Part shown: positions 7,658 to 16,132 of the stretch, in pieces
Numbering within the stretch: the stretch's first letter is position 1
Layout of the letters: the number at the start of each line of letters is the position of its first letter
Source: Lachnospiraceae bacterium
Lineage (GTDB): Bacteria > Bacillota > Clostridia > Lachnospirales > Lachnospiraceae
Length of the DNA: 64,000 bases
Assembly: GCA_024698075.1 (NCBI GenBank)
Contig: JAILRP010000005.1
Location: 1-64,000 of the forward strand
Reading direction: 5' to 3'
Notes under the pieces: model-generated
What the model was told of the DNA's origin: nothing
The model's input: the letters and a program-made list of their open reading frames with translations, nothing else
Databases searched by the model: none
Made by a program: the position numbers and the translations under genes

Positions 7658-9760
7658 TTGGACGATATCAGAAAAGAACGTTTGATCATTTCCATCTGCA
7701 CTCTGGCAGGGCTTTCATGCATCCTTCAGAATTTTTTCGGAGGATGGGAATTCTGGGTGCCTGCACTCGTGCTTGTCGGACTGGCCATTTTATGGTTCCT
7801 TCACATATCGCACAGGATGGAGCCGGATGTCAGGATCAGCATGTATTTTACGTTTGCGGCATTCCTGCTCTTCTATCATGGCATTCATGACACCAGCCTG
7901 TTTGACATCTCGGTATCCATCGCTCTCTTTATGGTCACGTTTACGGTGGCAGACCGCATATGGCTTCTGAACATCATTCTTGCCGAATATTTCCTTGTGA
8001 TGGTGATACAGTTCTGGTTTCTGTATTCCGAAGGCAGAATGGATATGAACGCGTTCGAGATCATGAGGATGATCTATCATGTCGTCACTGTTCTGACCAT
8101 GTATGTTTTCAGCCGCATAACCGTCAACCGCAGAAGCGCCGAAAAGATCAAAAGGCAGAAATGGCTCGATACGGTCAGGGAAAACGACAGTGACATGGAG
8201 GATTTTCTGTCAAATATTTCGCATGAGCTCCGCACTCCGGTCAACGTCATAAGCGGTATGACGACACTCATGCAAAAAAAATACGGCGGCAGCGAGCTTG
8301 AATCCATACAGGATGCCGGCATCAGGCTGGCACATCAGATAGAGGACATACAGGATTACACGGAGATAAAGCGCGGCGAACTCATGATAGACGAAGAAAA
8401 CTACATGTGCGTCTCCCTCATAAATGATGTTGTCACCGGATATGAACAGATCGACAGGTCAAAGGAACTTGAGCTCATTGTAAATCTGGCTCCGGAAATG
8501 CCGGCAATGCTCCGCGGAGATATTCAGAAGCTTCATAAGCTTTTCCGGCATCTTCTGGAAAATGCGGTCAAGTTCACAAAGCGGGGCGGCATATATGTCA
8601 AGCTTTTCCCCGTCATACAGGAGTACGGGATCAACCTTACTGTCGAGGTGACCGATACCGGCATCGGCATGACGAGAGCCGATATGTCCCGTGTTACAAA
8701 AGGAATGTATCAGGCTAACAAAAAGCGTGACCGCAGCACCGGAGGCATCGGGATAGGTCTTCCCATCGTATACGGGATCGTCCATAAGATGGGCGGATTT
8801 GTCAATATCACGAGTACAAGGGGCAGCGGCACGACGGTCCGCATCTCCATTCCCCAGCAGGTCATCGACCCCACTCCCTGCCTTATGGTCAATGATGAAG
8901 CAAAGAAGAGCTTTTTGTTCTTCATAAAGCCCGAAAAATACAAAGTCCCGGAACTGAGGGATTTTTACAGGGACATGGCGGTAACGCTTGCCACAGGGAT
9001 CGGGGCAAAGCTCTACTCGGCCGCAGACCGCAGGGAGCTTGAGCATCTGACAGACGAAGCCGTTGCAGATTTTATCTTTACAGGTGAGGAGGAATACAGC
9101 TCAGACCACGATATGCTTGATGAGCTTGCCCGAAAAGGATACAGGGTTGTCGTATCTGCCAACACCGGATTTAAGGTGACCCCGGGTTCGGGCGTAATAA
9201 TGATGCCCAAGCCTCTCTACGCTTTTCCGGTCGTGCGCATAATAAACGGGGACGGAAGCAATGACGGACCTGAAAGCGAAACCGGAAAGATGCGCCTTGA
9301 CGGCATAAGGGCCCTGGTTGTCGATGACGAGGCCATGAACCTGGTCGTCGCGACGGGACTGCTTCGTGATTACGGTATAACGGCCGATACGGCGGGAAGC
9401 GGACTTGAGGCCATCGAGAAATATGAGAGCGGGATATATGACGTGATATTCATGGACCATATGATGCCGGAGATGGATGGAGCCGAGACCGCCAGACGTA
9501 TCAGGCAGATCGCCGATGCAAGCTACAGAAAACCGATCATCGTGGCCCTTACGGCCAATGCCTTGAGCGGGGCACGTGAGATGTTCATGAAAGAGGGATT
9601 CGACGGGTTCATCGCCAAGCCCATAAATATAAGCGAATTTGAGCGCGTCATGAAGAACGTCCTTCCCGAGGAAATGATCACCTACGAAATGACCCCCGGG
9701 GACGGAGTCAACGGTCCATTTGACAAAATGAGCACGCATGAGAGGAGGGCCGAAAAATGA
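7658..9760 (+). CDS. Membrane hybrid histidine kinase
   Basis: I place the start at TTG 7658 because AGGAGG lies 6 bases upstream; the open frame begins earlier without a ribosome site. This gives 700 residues. Five or six membrane helices occupy about 1-145 with almost no extracellular domain. The HisKA box FLSNISHELRTPVN (His near residue 188) is followed by an ATPase domain with N box LLENAVKFTKRG, DTGIGM and GGIGIGLPIV. Next is an apparent pseudo-receiver of about 130 residues (FIFTGEEEY, VVVSANTGF, MMPKPLYAFPVV) that lacks a phosphoacceptor Asp. A true receiver follows, with VVDDEAMN, the acceptor Asp in FMDHMMPEMDG near residue 598, LTANA and FIAKPI. It has no HPt domain. The next kinase gene overlaps by ATGA and supplies one, so the two may form one phosphorelay. 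Confidence 0.92.
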   Translation: MDDIRKERLIISICTLAGLSCILQNFFGGWEFWVPALVLVGLAILWFLHISHRMEPDVRISMYFTFAAFLLFYHGIHDTSLFDISVSIALFMVTFTVADRIWLLNIILAEYFLVMVIQFWFLYSEGRMDMNAFEIMRMIYHVVTVLTMYVFSRITVNRRSAEKIKRQKWLDTVRENDSDMEDFLSNISHELRTPVNVISGMTTLMQKKYGGSELESIQDAGIRLAHQIEDIQDYTEIKRGELMIDEENYMCVSLINDVVTGYEQIDRSKELELIVNLAPEMPAMLRGDIQKLHKLFRHLLENAVKFTKRGGIYVKLFPVIQEYGINLTVEVTDTGIGMTRADMSRVTKGMYQANKKRDRSTGGIGIGLPIVYGIVHKMGGFVNITSTRGSGTTVRISIPQQVIDPTPCLMVNDEAKKSFLFFIKPEKYKVPELRDFYRDMAVTLATGIGAKLYSAADRRELEHLTDEAVADFIFTGEEEYSSDHDMLDELARKGYRVVVSANTGFKVTPGSGVIMMPKPLYAFPVVRIINGDGSNDGPESETGKMRLDGIRALVVDDEAMNLVVATGLLRDYGITADTAGSGLEAIEKYESGIYDVIFMDHMMPEMDGAETARRIRQIADASYRKPIIVALTANALSGAREMFMKEGFDGFIAKPINISEFERVMKNVLPEEMITYEMTPGDGVNGPFDKMSTHERRAEK

Positions 9761-12700
9761 AGATATTCCCGAAGATAAGCAAAAAGATCTCGGACTACTT
9801 ATATGACCCTTCAATCTACGTCAAAGACAGGGCATTTGTCCTTTTTTCCGCAAGCGAGCTTGCTGCCCTTGTTGCAGGTCTTCTCGTAGGGATATACCTT
9901 AAGGAGCCGCTCAGATCCACCCTGGTGTCCTTCGGAGTCATAGCGGTCTGCTCGGCCCTGCTGATCTACACGATCAAGATGAACCGCGTAAAGGTTGCAA
10001 AGACAGTCGTGGCCATTCTCCTTGTCGGAGTCATCCAGCCAGCCATGTTCTTTACCAAAGGCGGCATATACTGCGGCGGACCCCTGACGCTTCTTCTTGG
10101 AACCTGCTACCTTGTGCTCGTCCTCGACGGCAGGTTCAGGATAATAATGTGCATCATCGACCTGTTCGTATTGGAAGGATGCTGGATCGCGGCTTATGCA
10201 AATCCGAGCCTCGTGACCGAATATTCTGTCGAGGCGGATTATATATACTCGTTTGCAAAATTCATAATCGCCTGTGCGGTCCTTACCGTCCTTATCGCTT
10301 TCCAGACTAAGATCTATCAGATGGAGGCAAAGCGTGCCGGGGAAAAATCAGATGAGCTTTCGGAAATGAACCGTCAGCAGAACCGCTTTTTCTCCAGCAT
10401 GAGCCATGAGATCCGCACGCCCATAAACACCGTGCTCGGACTTAACGAGATCATACTCCGTCAGGATGATGCTTCCGACGAGATCAAAAAAGATGCCCGA
10501 AACATCCAGGGCGCCGGCAGAATGCTCCTGTCACTCATAAACGATATACTTGACATGTCAAAGATCGAGGCAGGAAAGATGGATATCGTTCCCGTCAATT
10601 ATGATGTGGCATCACTTATCTCAGAAGTCGTCAACATGATCTGGCTGAAGGCCGAGGAAAAAGGCCTCAAGTTCAACGTTGACATCGATCCCAACGTTCC
10701 TCGCTCCCTGTTCGGCGACGAGGTAAGGATCAAGCAGATCCTGATCAACCTGCTGAACAACGCCGTCAAATACACATCCGAAGGAGCCGTAAGCCTCTAT
10801 ATGGAATGTGAGTTCCCGGAGGATGGATATGTGCTCCTGAAGATAAACGTTTCGGATACGGGCATGGGAATAAAGCCCGAAGCACTTCCGCATCTTTTCG
10901 ACACCTTCAGGAGGGTTGACGAAGAGAAGAACCGTTATATTGAAGGAACAGGCCTTGGCCTGTCCATAGTCAAGCAGCTTGTCGAGCTGATGGACGGCGA
11001 GATAACCGTAAACAGCGTCTACTCCGAAGGCTCAACATTTGCAGTAACGCTCAGGCAGAGTGTCTCATCCGATGAACGCATAGGTGATATCAGCCTGACC
11101 AATGCCGGCTCTTCCATTTCAGAGAAATTCGAGCATAGCTTCAAGGCTCCTAATGCCCGTATACTGATCGTCGATGACAACGAGATGAACCTTCAGGTTG
11201 AGAAGAAGCTTCTTGACGGAACGCAGATGGCGGTCGATCTTGTCTCATCAGGTGCCGAGGCCCTTTCGAAAACTCTTCAGATCCGATATGATGTGATTTT
11301 CATGGACCATCTCATGCCGGAGATGGACGGCATTGAATGCTTTGAGCAGATAAGGATCCAGAAGGGCGGACTCAACCGAAGCGTCCCGATCATAGTCCTG
11401 ACAGCCAATGCCGGAAGCGAAAACATCGACATGTACAATACTACCGGCTTTGACGGCTATCTGGTAAAACCGGTATCCGGAAAGCAGCTCGAGGACATGC
11501 TCCTCTCCCAACTCGATCCCGAAAAGGTCGAATCTCACCTTCCCGGCGAAATGGCCGGTACGCATATGAATACCGCGAGCGGTTATCTGCGTAAGAAACC
11601 TGTTGTTATCGCAACCAGCACGATGAGCGACCTCCCGGCAAAAGTCATTAAGGATCTCCAGATAGACATCATCCCCTATACCGTTACTACAAGCGAAGGT
11701 GTATTCTATGATAACATCGATATCGACTCCGAAGAGCTTGTAAGGTATATGGATGACGCGGATAAAATGGTCACTTCCGATCCGCCAACAGAAGACGATC
11801 TGACAGAGTTCTTCTCCAAAGAACTGAAGGGAGCGCACCACCTCATCTTTATCACACTTACCACCGGCAGCAGCAGGGAATACGGACGTGCAGTCAGAGC
11901 CGCAAAATCATTCGATAATGTAACCGTTGTCAACTCGGAATGTCTCTCAAGCGCAACCGGGATCCTCGTTACGATCGCGGCAAGGCTTGCAAAGCAGGGA
12001 ATGCCGCCCGAAAAGATCGTATCCGAGCTCGAAGAAGCCAAAAAGCTCATCCGGTGCAGCTTCGTTGTCGCGACGACTGATGTCATGGCAAGACGCGGCC
12101 GCATAAGCCCGTTCATGAACAGCGTCCTCAACACTCTCTGGCTCCACCCGATACTCAGGATGAAAAACGACAATCTCGGTGTCGGAAAGATCGTATTCGG
12201 AGACATAAAGCAGTGTTATGAGAAGTATATAAACTATGCCCTGCCCTCCAATATTTATCCCGACAACTCCTTCATATTCATAACCTATGCCGGGATGAGC
12301 GAGGAAGATCTTGTCTGGATAGAGGAAAAACTCCGCGCAAAGATGAAGTTTGAAAACATCATCTTCCAGAAAGCATCCGCAGGAATATCCAGCAACTGCG
12401 GAGGAGGGACTTTCGGCCTCATTTACCTGATCAAAGGCAACCACAACTATAATCTCGGTCCGATATATGCGAAGGCAAATGAGATCCACGATGATGACGG
12501 GTACTTCGAGAATGATACACCGGAACCTGAGGGGGACGGTACCCGCTCGGACATGGAGGCTTCTCCTGCCAAAGGTTATAGCGATGATGGTTCCGGGCAG
12601 AACGGGGAAAGATGGTATGACTCCGTTCCGGGAATTGATTCCGTATCCGCCATCAAAAACAGCGGATCCGAGGATGCTTTCCTCGAAGTGCTTCAGATAT

Positions 12701-13182
12701 ATTATGATTCATATGATGCAAAGGCTGCAGAGCTTGCCGGATATTACGGGGCGAAGGACTGGGAAAACTATACTATCAAAGTCCATGCCTTAAAGAGCAG
12801 TTCCCGCCTTGTGAGCGCCCTGCAGCTCGGCGATGATGCCGAGGCCCTTGAGGCGGCAGGGAAAAACGGGGATATTGACTATATCGTCTCACACCATGAT
12901 AATATGATGGAGGAATACCGTGCCATAAGGGATGCCCTTGAGCCGAGATTCGGGAACGGTTCCGATCTTCCGGACATTCCCGGCGATGTGCTCGCCGATG
13001 CATATGCAAGCCTTGCGGAATTTGCCGAAAGCATGGATTATGAGCTTGCAAAGATGGTATTGGATTCCGTAAAAGAATATGCCCTCAGCGCAGAGGATGA
13101 GGAACGTTTCGGAAGGCTCCGGGATATGCTCTCACATCTTGACTGGGATGGCATAAAAAAAGAAGCTGGCAAAGCGATGTAA
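9757..13182 (+). CDS. Hybrid histidine kinase - receiver - DegV domain - HPt fusion
   Basis: This 1141-residue protein starts in the ATGA overlap with the previous kinase. Five or six membrane helices cover residues 20-190. HisKA has FFSSMSHEIRTPIN (His about 215). The ATPase has LLNNAVKYTSEG, DTGMGI and GTGLGLSIV. The receiver has LIVDDNEMN and acceptor Asp in FMDHLMPEMDG (about 515). Residues about 609-895 match the DegV/FakB fatty-acid-binding family throughout: ATSTMSDLPAKVI, VTSDPPTEDDL, TLTTGSSREYGRA, VVNSECLSSATG, ARRGRIS, a central ILRMKNDNLGVGK and the closing SAGISSNCGGGTFG. The HPt domain (about 955-1060) has acceptor His in KVHALKSSSRL. A DegV module inside a phosphorelay suggests that a bound acyl chain or related lipid modulates signalling. 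That role is inference; the domain order is seen. Confidence 0.92.
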   Translation: MKIFPKISKKISDYLYDPSIYVKDRAFVLFSASELAALVAGLLVGIYLKEPLRSTLVSFGVIAVCSALLIYTIKMNRVKVAKTVVAILLVGVIQPAMFFTKGGIYCGGPLTLLLGTCYLVLVLDGRFRIIMCIIDLFVLEGCWIAAYANPSLVTEYSVEADYIYSFAKFIIACAVLTVLIAFQTKIYQMEAKRAGEKSDELSEMNRQQNRFFSSMSHEIRTPINTVLGLNEIILRQDDASDEIKKDARNIQGAGRMLLSLINDILDMSKIEAGKMDIVPVNYDVASLISEVVNMIWLKAEEKGLKFNVDIDPNVPRSLFGDEVRIKQILINLLNNAVKYTSEGAVSLYMECEFPEDGYVLLKINVSDTGMGIKPEALPHLFDTFRRVDEEKNRYIEGTGLGLSIVKQLVELMDGEITVNSVYSEGSTFAVTLRQSVSSDERIGDISLTNAGSSISEKFEHSFKAPNARILIVDDNEMNLQVEKKLLDGTQMAVDLVSSGAEALSKTLQIRYDVIFMDHLMPEMDGIECFEQIRIQKGGLNRSVPIIVLTANAGSENIDMYNTTGFDGYLVKPVSGKQLEDMLLSQLDPEKVESHLPGEMAGTHMNTASGYLRKKPVVIATSTMSDLPAKVIKDLQIDIIPYTVTTSEGVFYDNIDIDSEELVRYMDDADKMVTSDPPTEDDLTEFFSKELKGAHHLIFITLTTGSSREYGRAVRAAKSFDNVTVVNSECLSSATGILVTIAARLAKQGMPPEKIVSELEEAKKLIRCSFVVATTDVMARRGRISPFMNSVLNTLWLHPILRMKNDNLGVGKIVFGDIKQCYEKYINYALPSNIYPDNSFIFITYAGMSEEDLVWIEEKLRAKMKFENIIFQKASAGISSNCGGGTFGLIYLIKGNHNYNLGPIYAKANEIHDDDGYFENDTPEPEGDGTRSDMEASPAKGYSDDGSGQNGERWYDSVPGIDSVSAIKNSGSEDAFLEVLQIYYDSYDAKAAELAGYYGAKDWENYTIKVHALKSSSRLVSALQLGDDAEALEAAGKNGDIDYIVSHHDNMMEEYRAIRDALEPRFGNGSDLPDIPGDVLADAYASLAEFAESMDYELAKMVLDSVKEYALSAEDEERFGRLRDMLSHLDWDGIKKEAGKAM

Positions 13183-13200
13183 CGGATCGGAGGATTGATC

Positions 13201-13468
13201 ATGTACCACAGGATACTGATAGTTGCAGGTACAGAGGGATTTATCATAAAAGGGCTTGAAAACAAGCTCAAGGGGATCGGCATAGAGCAGCTTTATTCAT
13301 CTTTCAGAATGAGCGATATCAAAAATATGTGTGATAATACCGATCTCATCATAATATTCACCGGCGACGACATCCTGATCGCGGGTGAGACCCTAGGATA
13401 TATCAAAGACCGTAGACCGCAAAACCCTGCGTGACAATATCGCAAATTTCTTCGCCACACAGAAATAA
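13201..13468 (+). pseudogene. Receiver-domain gene remnant with internal deletion and frameshift
   Basis: The ATG at 13201 follows GGAGGATTGATC and opens 77 codons, ending at 13434. The first 70 residues look like beta1 to alpha3 of a response-regulator receiver (HRILIVAGTEGF, DLIIIFTGDD), but there is no DD pair and no clear acceptor Asp. After the frame departs at about 13411, another frame reads VDRKTLRDNIANFFATQK and stops at 13468, which is what the last helix of a receiver looks like. About 25-35 residues around beta4/alpha4 seem to be missing. It sits 18 bases after the HPt kinase, where a partner response regulator would be expected. It could instead be a real short protein of 77 residues. 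Confidence 0.5.
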
Positions 13469-13480
13469 TACCTTTTAACC

Positions 13481-13510
13481 GAAAAACAGGGCCGGCAATG
13501 CCGGCCCTGT
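13481..13510 (-). terminator. Terminator of the double-glycine peptide gene
   Basis: An 11-bp GC-rich stem (ACAGGGCCGGC with its complement) has a 3-base loop. On the minus strand it is followed by TTTTTC. The opposite direction lacks a good T run, so the kinase operon may end weakly here. Confidence 0.85.
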
Positions 13511-13531
13511 AAAGTTCTGTATTACTGCGTG

Positions 13532-13783
13532 TTACTTCTGTCCGCGGAGCTGAAGAACCTGATCCCAGTTGACTTCCATATGGTTCTTCCATATCTGTCC
13601 CGCTGCCCATACAGCATCATTTTTGCTCTTGAAACGTCCGAGAACATTGCCCGTAGTATCATCAAGTACTTCCCAGGGGTTGTTCTGATCGGCACCGCTT
13701 ATCCCGGATGCATCAAAGATAACTCCGCCCGTTACTCCTTCAAGCAGGCTCTCATCGATCTTTCCGTTCATCTTGTCGTCCAT
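13532..13783 (-). CDS. Double-glycine leader peptide, likely substrate of the adjacent NHLM exporters
   Basis: An 83-residue peptide behind the strong site AAAGGAGGATCAATT. The leader ends ESLLEGVTGG (residues 11-20), the classic site for C39 peptidases, leaving a core of 63 residues. The core has no cysteine, so lanthionine, thioether or disulfide chemistry is excluded. It has four tryptophans (37, 59, 65, 73) and ordered-looking segments NPWEVLDDTTGNVLGRF and SKNDAVWAAGQIW, ending NWDQVLQLRGQK. The pattern resembles a small alpha/beta fold in the style of DUF2188 more than a membrane-active bacteriocin. It has its own promoter and terminator and lies 146 bases after the exporter genes. It is probably cleaved and secreted; whether it is an antimicrobial, signal or adhesin is unknown. 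Confidence 0.75.
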   Translation of the reverse strand: MDDKMNGKIDESLLEGVTGGVIFDASGISGADQNNPWEVLDDTTGNVLGRFKSKNDAVWAAGQIWKNHMEVNWDQVLQLRGQK

Positions 13784-13858
13784 AATTGATCCTCCTTTAT
13801 ATTCATTTTCTGTTTCCGAAGATCATTCAAATAACACGGTACTTTTGACCTTCAGAAA

Positions 13859-13886
13859 ATTGTATCACATGTTCCGTCATTTGTAA
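13859..13886 (-). promoter_or_regulatory. Promoter of the double-glycine peptide gene
   Basis: On the minus strand TTACAA and TACAAT are 16 bases apart, 75 bases before the peptide ATG and inside the gap after the exporter genes. The peptide can be expressed independently of, and more strongly than, its exporters. Confidence 0.6.
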
Positions 13887-13929
13887 CGTATTATTTTCAT
13901 TGTTCACAAAAAATCCACAAAACCCCCGT

Positions 13930-16122
13930 TCAGCCTTCCTCCTCATCCAGCCTCTGCCTCTTAACGAGTTCTGCGAAAAGGCCGTTCTTTTCTATCAGTT
14001 CCTCATATGTTCCGTCTTCGGCGATCTTTCCTTTGTCAAGGACCACTATCCTGTCACACTGTCTTATGGTCGACAGACGGTGGGCAATGACTATGCGCGT
14101 GCAGTTCATTTTGTCGAGGGCTTCGCTAACCTGCTTCTGCGTGATATTGTCAAGTGCGGATGTCGCCTCATCGAACATCAGTATTGACGGTTTCGGTGCG
14201 ATCGCCCTCGCGATGAGTATGCGTTGCCTCTGTCCTCCGGAAATTCCTCCCTGTCCCTCAGACATCATCGTGAACATTCCCATGGGCATCCTCTCTATAT
14301 CAGCCGCCATGCCGGCGACCGACGCAGCTGCCCATGCATCTTCCATCGTAAGCCATGGGGCCGAGATCACGATGTTCGAATATATGTCTCCCGAGAAAAG
14401 CCTGCCGTTCTGCATGACCGCACCGATCTTCCTCCGAAGCGATTTCAGGTCGACACGCCTTAGATCCTTGCCGTCATAATATACCGCGCCCTTCTGAGGC
14501 ATTTCAAATCCAAGCAGGAGCCTCATGAGAGTACTCTTGCCGCACCCGGTCTTTCCAACTATCGCGATATACTGTCCAGGCCTTATCTTAAGTGAAAGGT
14601 TATCCAGTACCGGCGGCATGTCGTCCGAATATCTGAACGTAATATTGTTGAGTTCGACCGCACCTGACAATGACGTTATCATCTCCTTGTCCTCGGCCAC
14701 CTCGGGTTCGGTGTCAAGGAGAGGCCTGATCATATCAAGCGCCGGCCTGATCATGGAAACAGACACCGCTATTCCGGAAAGCGCCATAAATGCGGCGCTC
14801 ACTGCACCGAACGAAGCATTGAACGCATAATATTCGGAAACACTGACATGGCTCCTTATGGCCTCATAATATATAAAGAATGAGCCTATGAGCGAAACGG
14901 CGGTCACAAGAACATCGCTTATCTTAACAAGAAAAGGTGGATTATAATTGAGCGCCGCGTCTTTTGCATATGCATTCCCCCAACGGGCAAAGGCCCTCTT
15001 TTCGGCGCCTGCGAGCCTTATCTTGGATACCCCCGATATCAGCGCATAGCATATACCGCTCTCCTTGGATGACAGCAGCATCTCCTTCCTGTTGATGCGT
15101 GTCCCGACGGCAACCGAGGCGGTCGTCACGAGAAACGTCAGCACCAAAACGGTCAGGGCAGGTGCCACAAGAGCCGGGGTATAGTGCATTATCTGGAACA
15201 GATATGCGAGCGAGAACAGTGACGACATGCCCGTACTCATCACCATGCTGACAAGGCCTGTTGCAAAACCACTGACATTATGCATGCGGTCTGAAAGCTC
15301 TCCGGCGCTGTAATTGCGGAAAAAATCAGGCGGCAGTGACAGAAGCCTCATCATGGCGGCCGCCTCCATATTTAAGCTGACTTTCGTGTTTATCCGAATG
15401 CAGACAAACTGTCCGGCCACTCCGAACAGAAGATTGCTCATCATTACACATAGCATCATTATGCCCGCCCCGATAAGAAACGAGATATTCCCGGATGAAA
15501 GCACTTCCGAGAACATCAATGCATTTATCCTCGGGATCAGAAGACCTGCGGCCGTTGCGGCAGACATCGCGGCAGCCGCTCCCACGATATCCCTTGCATC
15601 CGCCTGTTCAAGTATGAACCTGAACAGCGAAGCGGTGCTTACCTTTTCAAGCGGCAGCGGCCTGTAGAAAGCCACTGCATCGGCATCTATCATTTTCTCG
15701 GTACGGCGGTTCAGCCGTATGTTCTTCCCGCTTACATGGTCGTAAAAGCAGTAGCCTCCCACCCTGCGGGGGATAAGCGCCACAACGCTCCCGTCATCTT
15801 TTCTCGTGCCGAGCATCGCGCCGTAAGCGTCTTTATACCAGCCTCTGTCAAGCCTGATGTTGCGTCTCATTATCCCATGCGGCCTCAGCAGATGCTCGAG
15901 TATCTCATTCACGTCCTCAATGTCTTCGGGAAGCTCTTGCATCTTAATATGATAATAGTCCATCACGGTGGCGACCGCATCAGATGTAAGCCGGCTCCGG
16001 TCATTTAAGGCGTCCGACATCCTGCGCCCCATGACTGCTCCGGCTATGCTGAGAAAGGCGTCCTCAAAAACCGCCTCGTCAGATTTTACGCGATGGCGTA
16101 TCTGTTCATCAAACCAACCCAT
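13930..16122 (-). CDS. NHLM-type peptide export ABC transporter, ATP-binding/permease protein
   Basis: This 730-residue protein has an N-terminal region of about 165 residues without C39 catalytic residues. It is followed by six membrane helices (about 175-450) and an ABC ATPase. The ATPase has Walker A VGKTGCGKST (about 522), Q loop AVMQNGRLF, signature ISGGQRQR and Walker B SILMFDEATSALD. The architecture and length fit the second ABC protein of NHLM peptide export systems (the family known as TIGR03797). It lies 10 bases after the peptidase-containing ABC gene and probably forms a heteromeric exporter with it. The ATPase motifs look intact, so both nucleotide sites could work. Confidence 0.9.
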   Translation of the reverse strand: MGWFDEQIRHRVKSDEAVFEDAFLSIAGAVMGRRMSDALNDRSRLTSDAVATVMDYYHIKMQELPEDIEDVNEILEHLLRPHGIMRRNIRLDRGWYKDAYGAMLGTRKDDGSVVALIPRRVGGYCFYDHVSGKNIRLNRRTEKMIDADAVAFYRPLPLEKVSTASLFRFILEQADARDIVGAAAAMSAATAAGLLIPRINALMFSEVLSSGNISFLIGAGIMMLCVMMSNLLFGVAGQFVCIRINTKVSLNMEAAAMMRLLSLPPDFFRNYSAGELSDRMHNVSGFATGLVSMVMSTGMSSLFSLAYLFQIMHYTPALVAPALTVLVLTFLVTTASVAVGTRINRKEMLLSSKESGICYALISGVSKIRLAGAEKRAFARWGNAYAKDAALNYNPPFLVKISDVLVTAVSLIGSFFIYYEAIRSHVSVSEYYAFNASFGAVSAAFMALSGIAVSVSMIRPALDMIRPLLDTEPEVAEDKEMITSLSGAVELNNITFRYSDDMPPVLDNLSLKIRPGQYIAIVGKTGCGKSTLMRLLLGFEMPQKGAVYYDGKDLRRVDLKSLRRKIGAVMQNGRLFSGDIYSNIVISAPWLTMEDAWAAASVAGMAADIERMPMGMFTMMSEGQGGISGGQRQRILIARAIAPKPSILMFDEATSALDNITQKQVSEALDKMNCTRIVIAHRLSTIRQCDRIVVLDKGKIAEDGTYEELIEKNGLFAELVKRQRLDEEEG

Positions 16123-16132
16123 ATCCTATCCC

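Noticed and set aside
13481..13510. Terminator of the plus-strand kinase operon
   Set aside because: The T run lies only on the minus-strand side; the plus side reads AAAGTTC.
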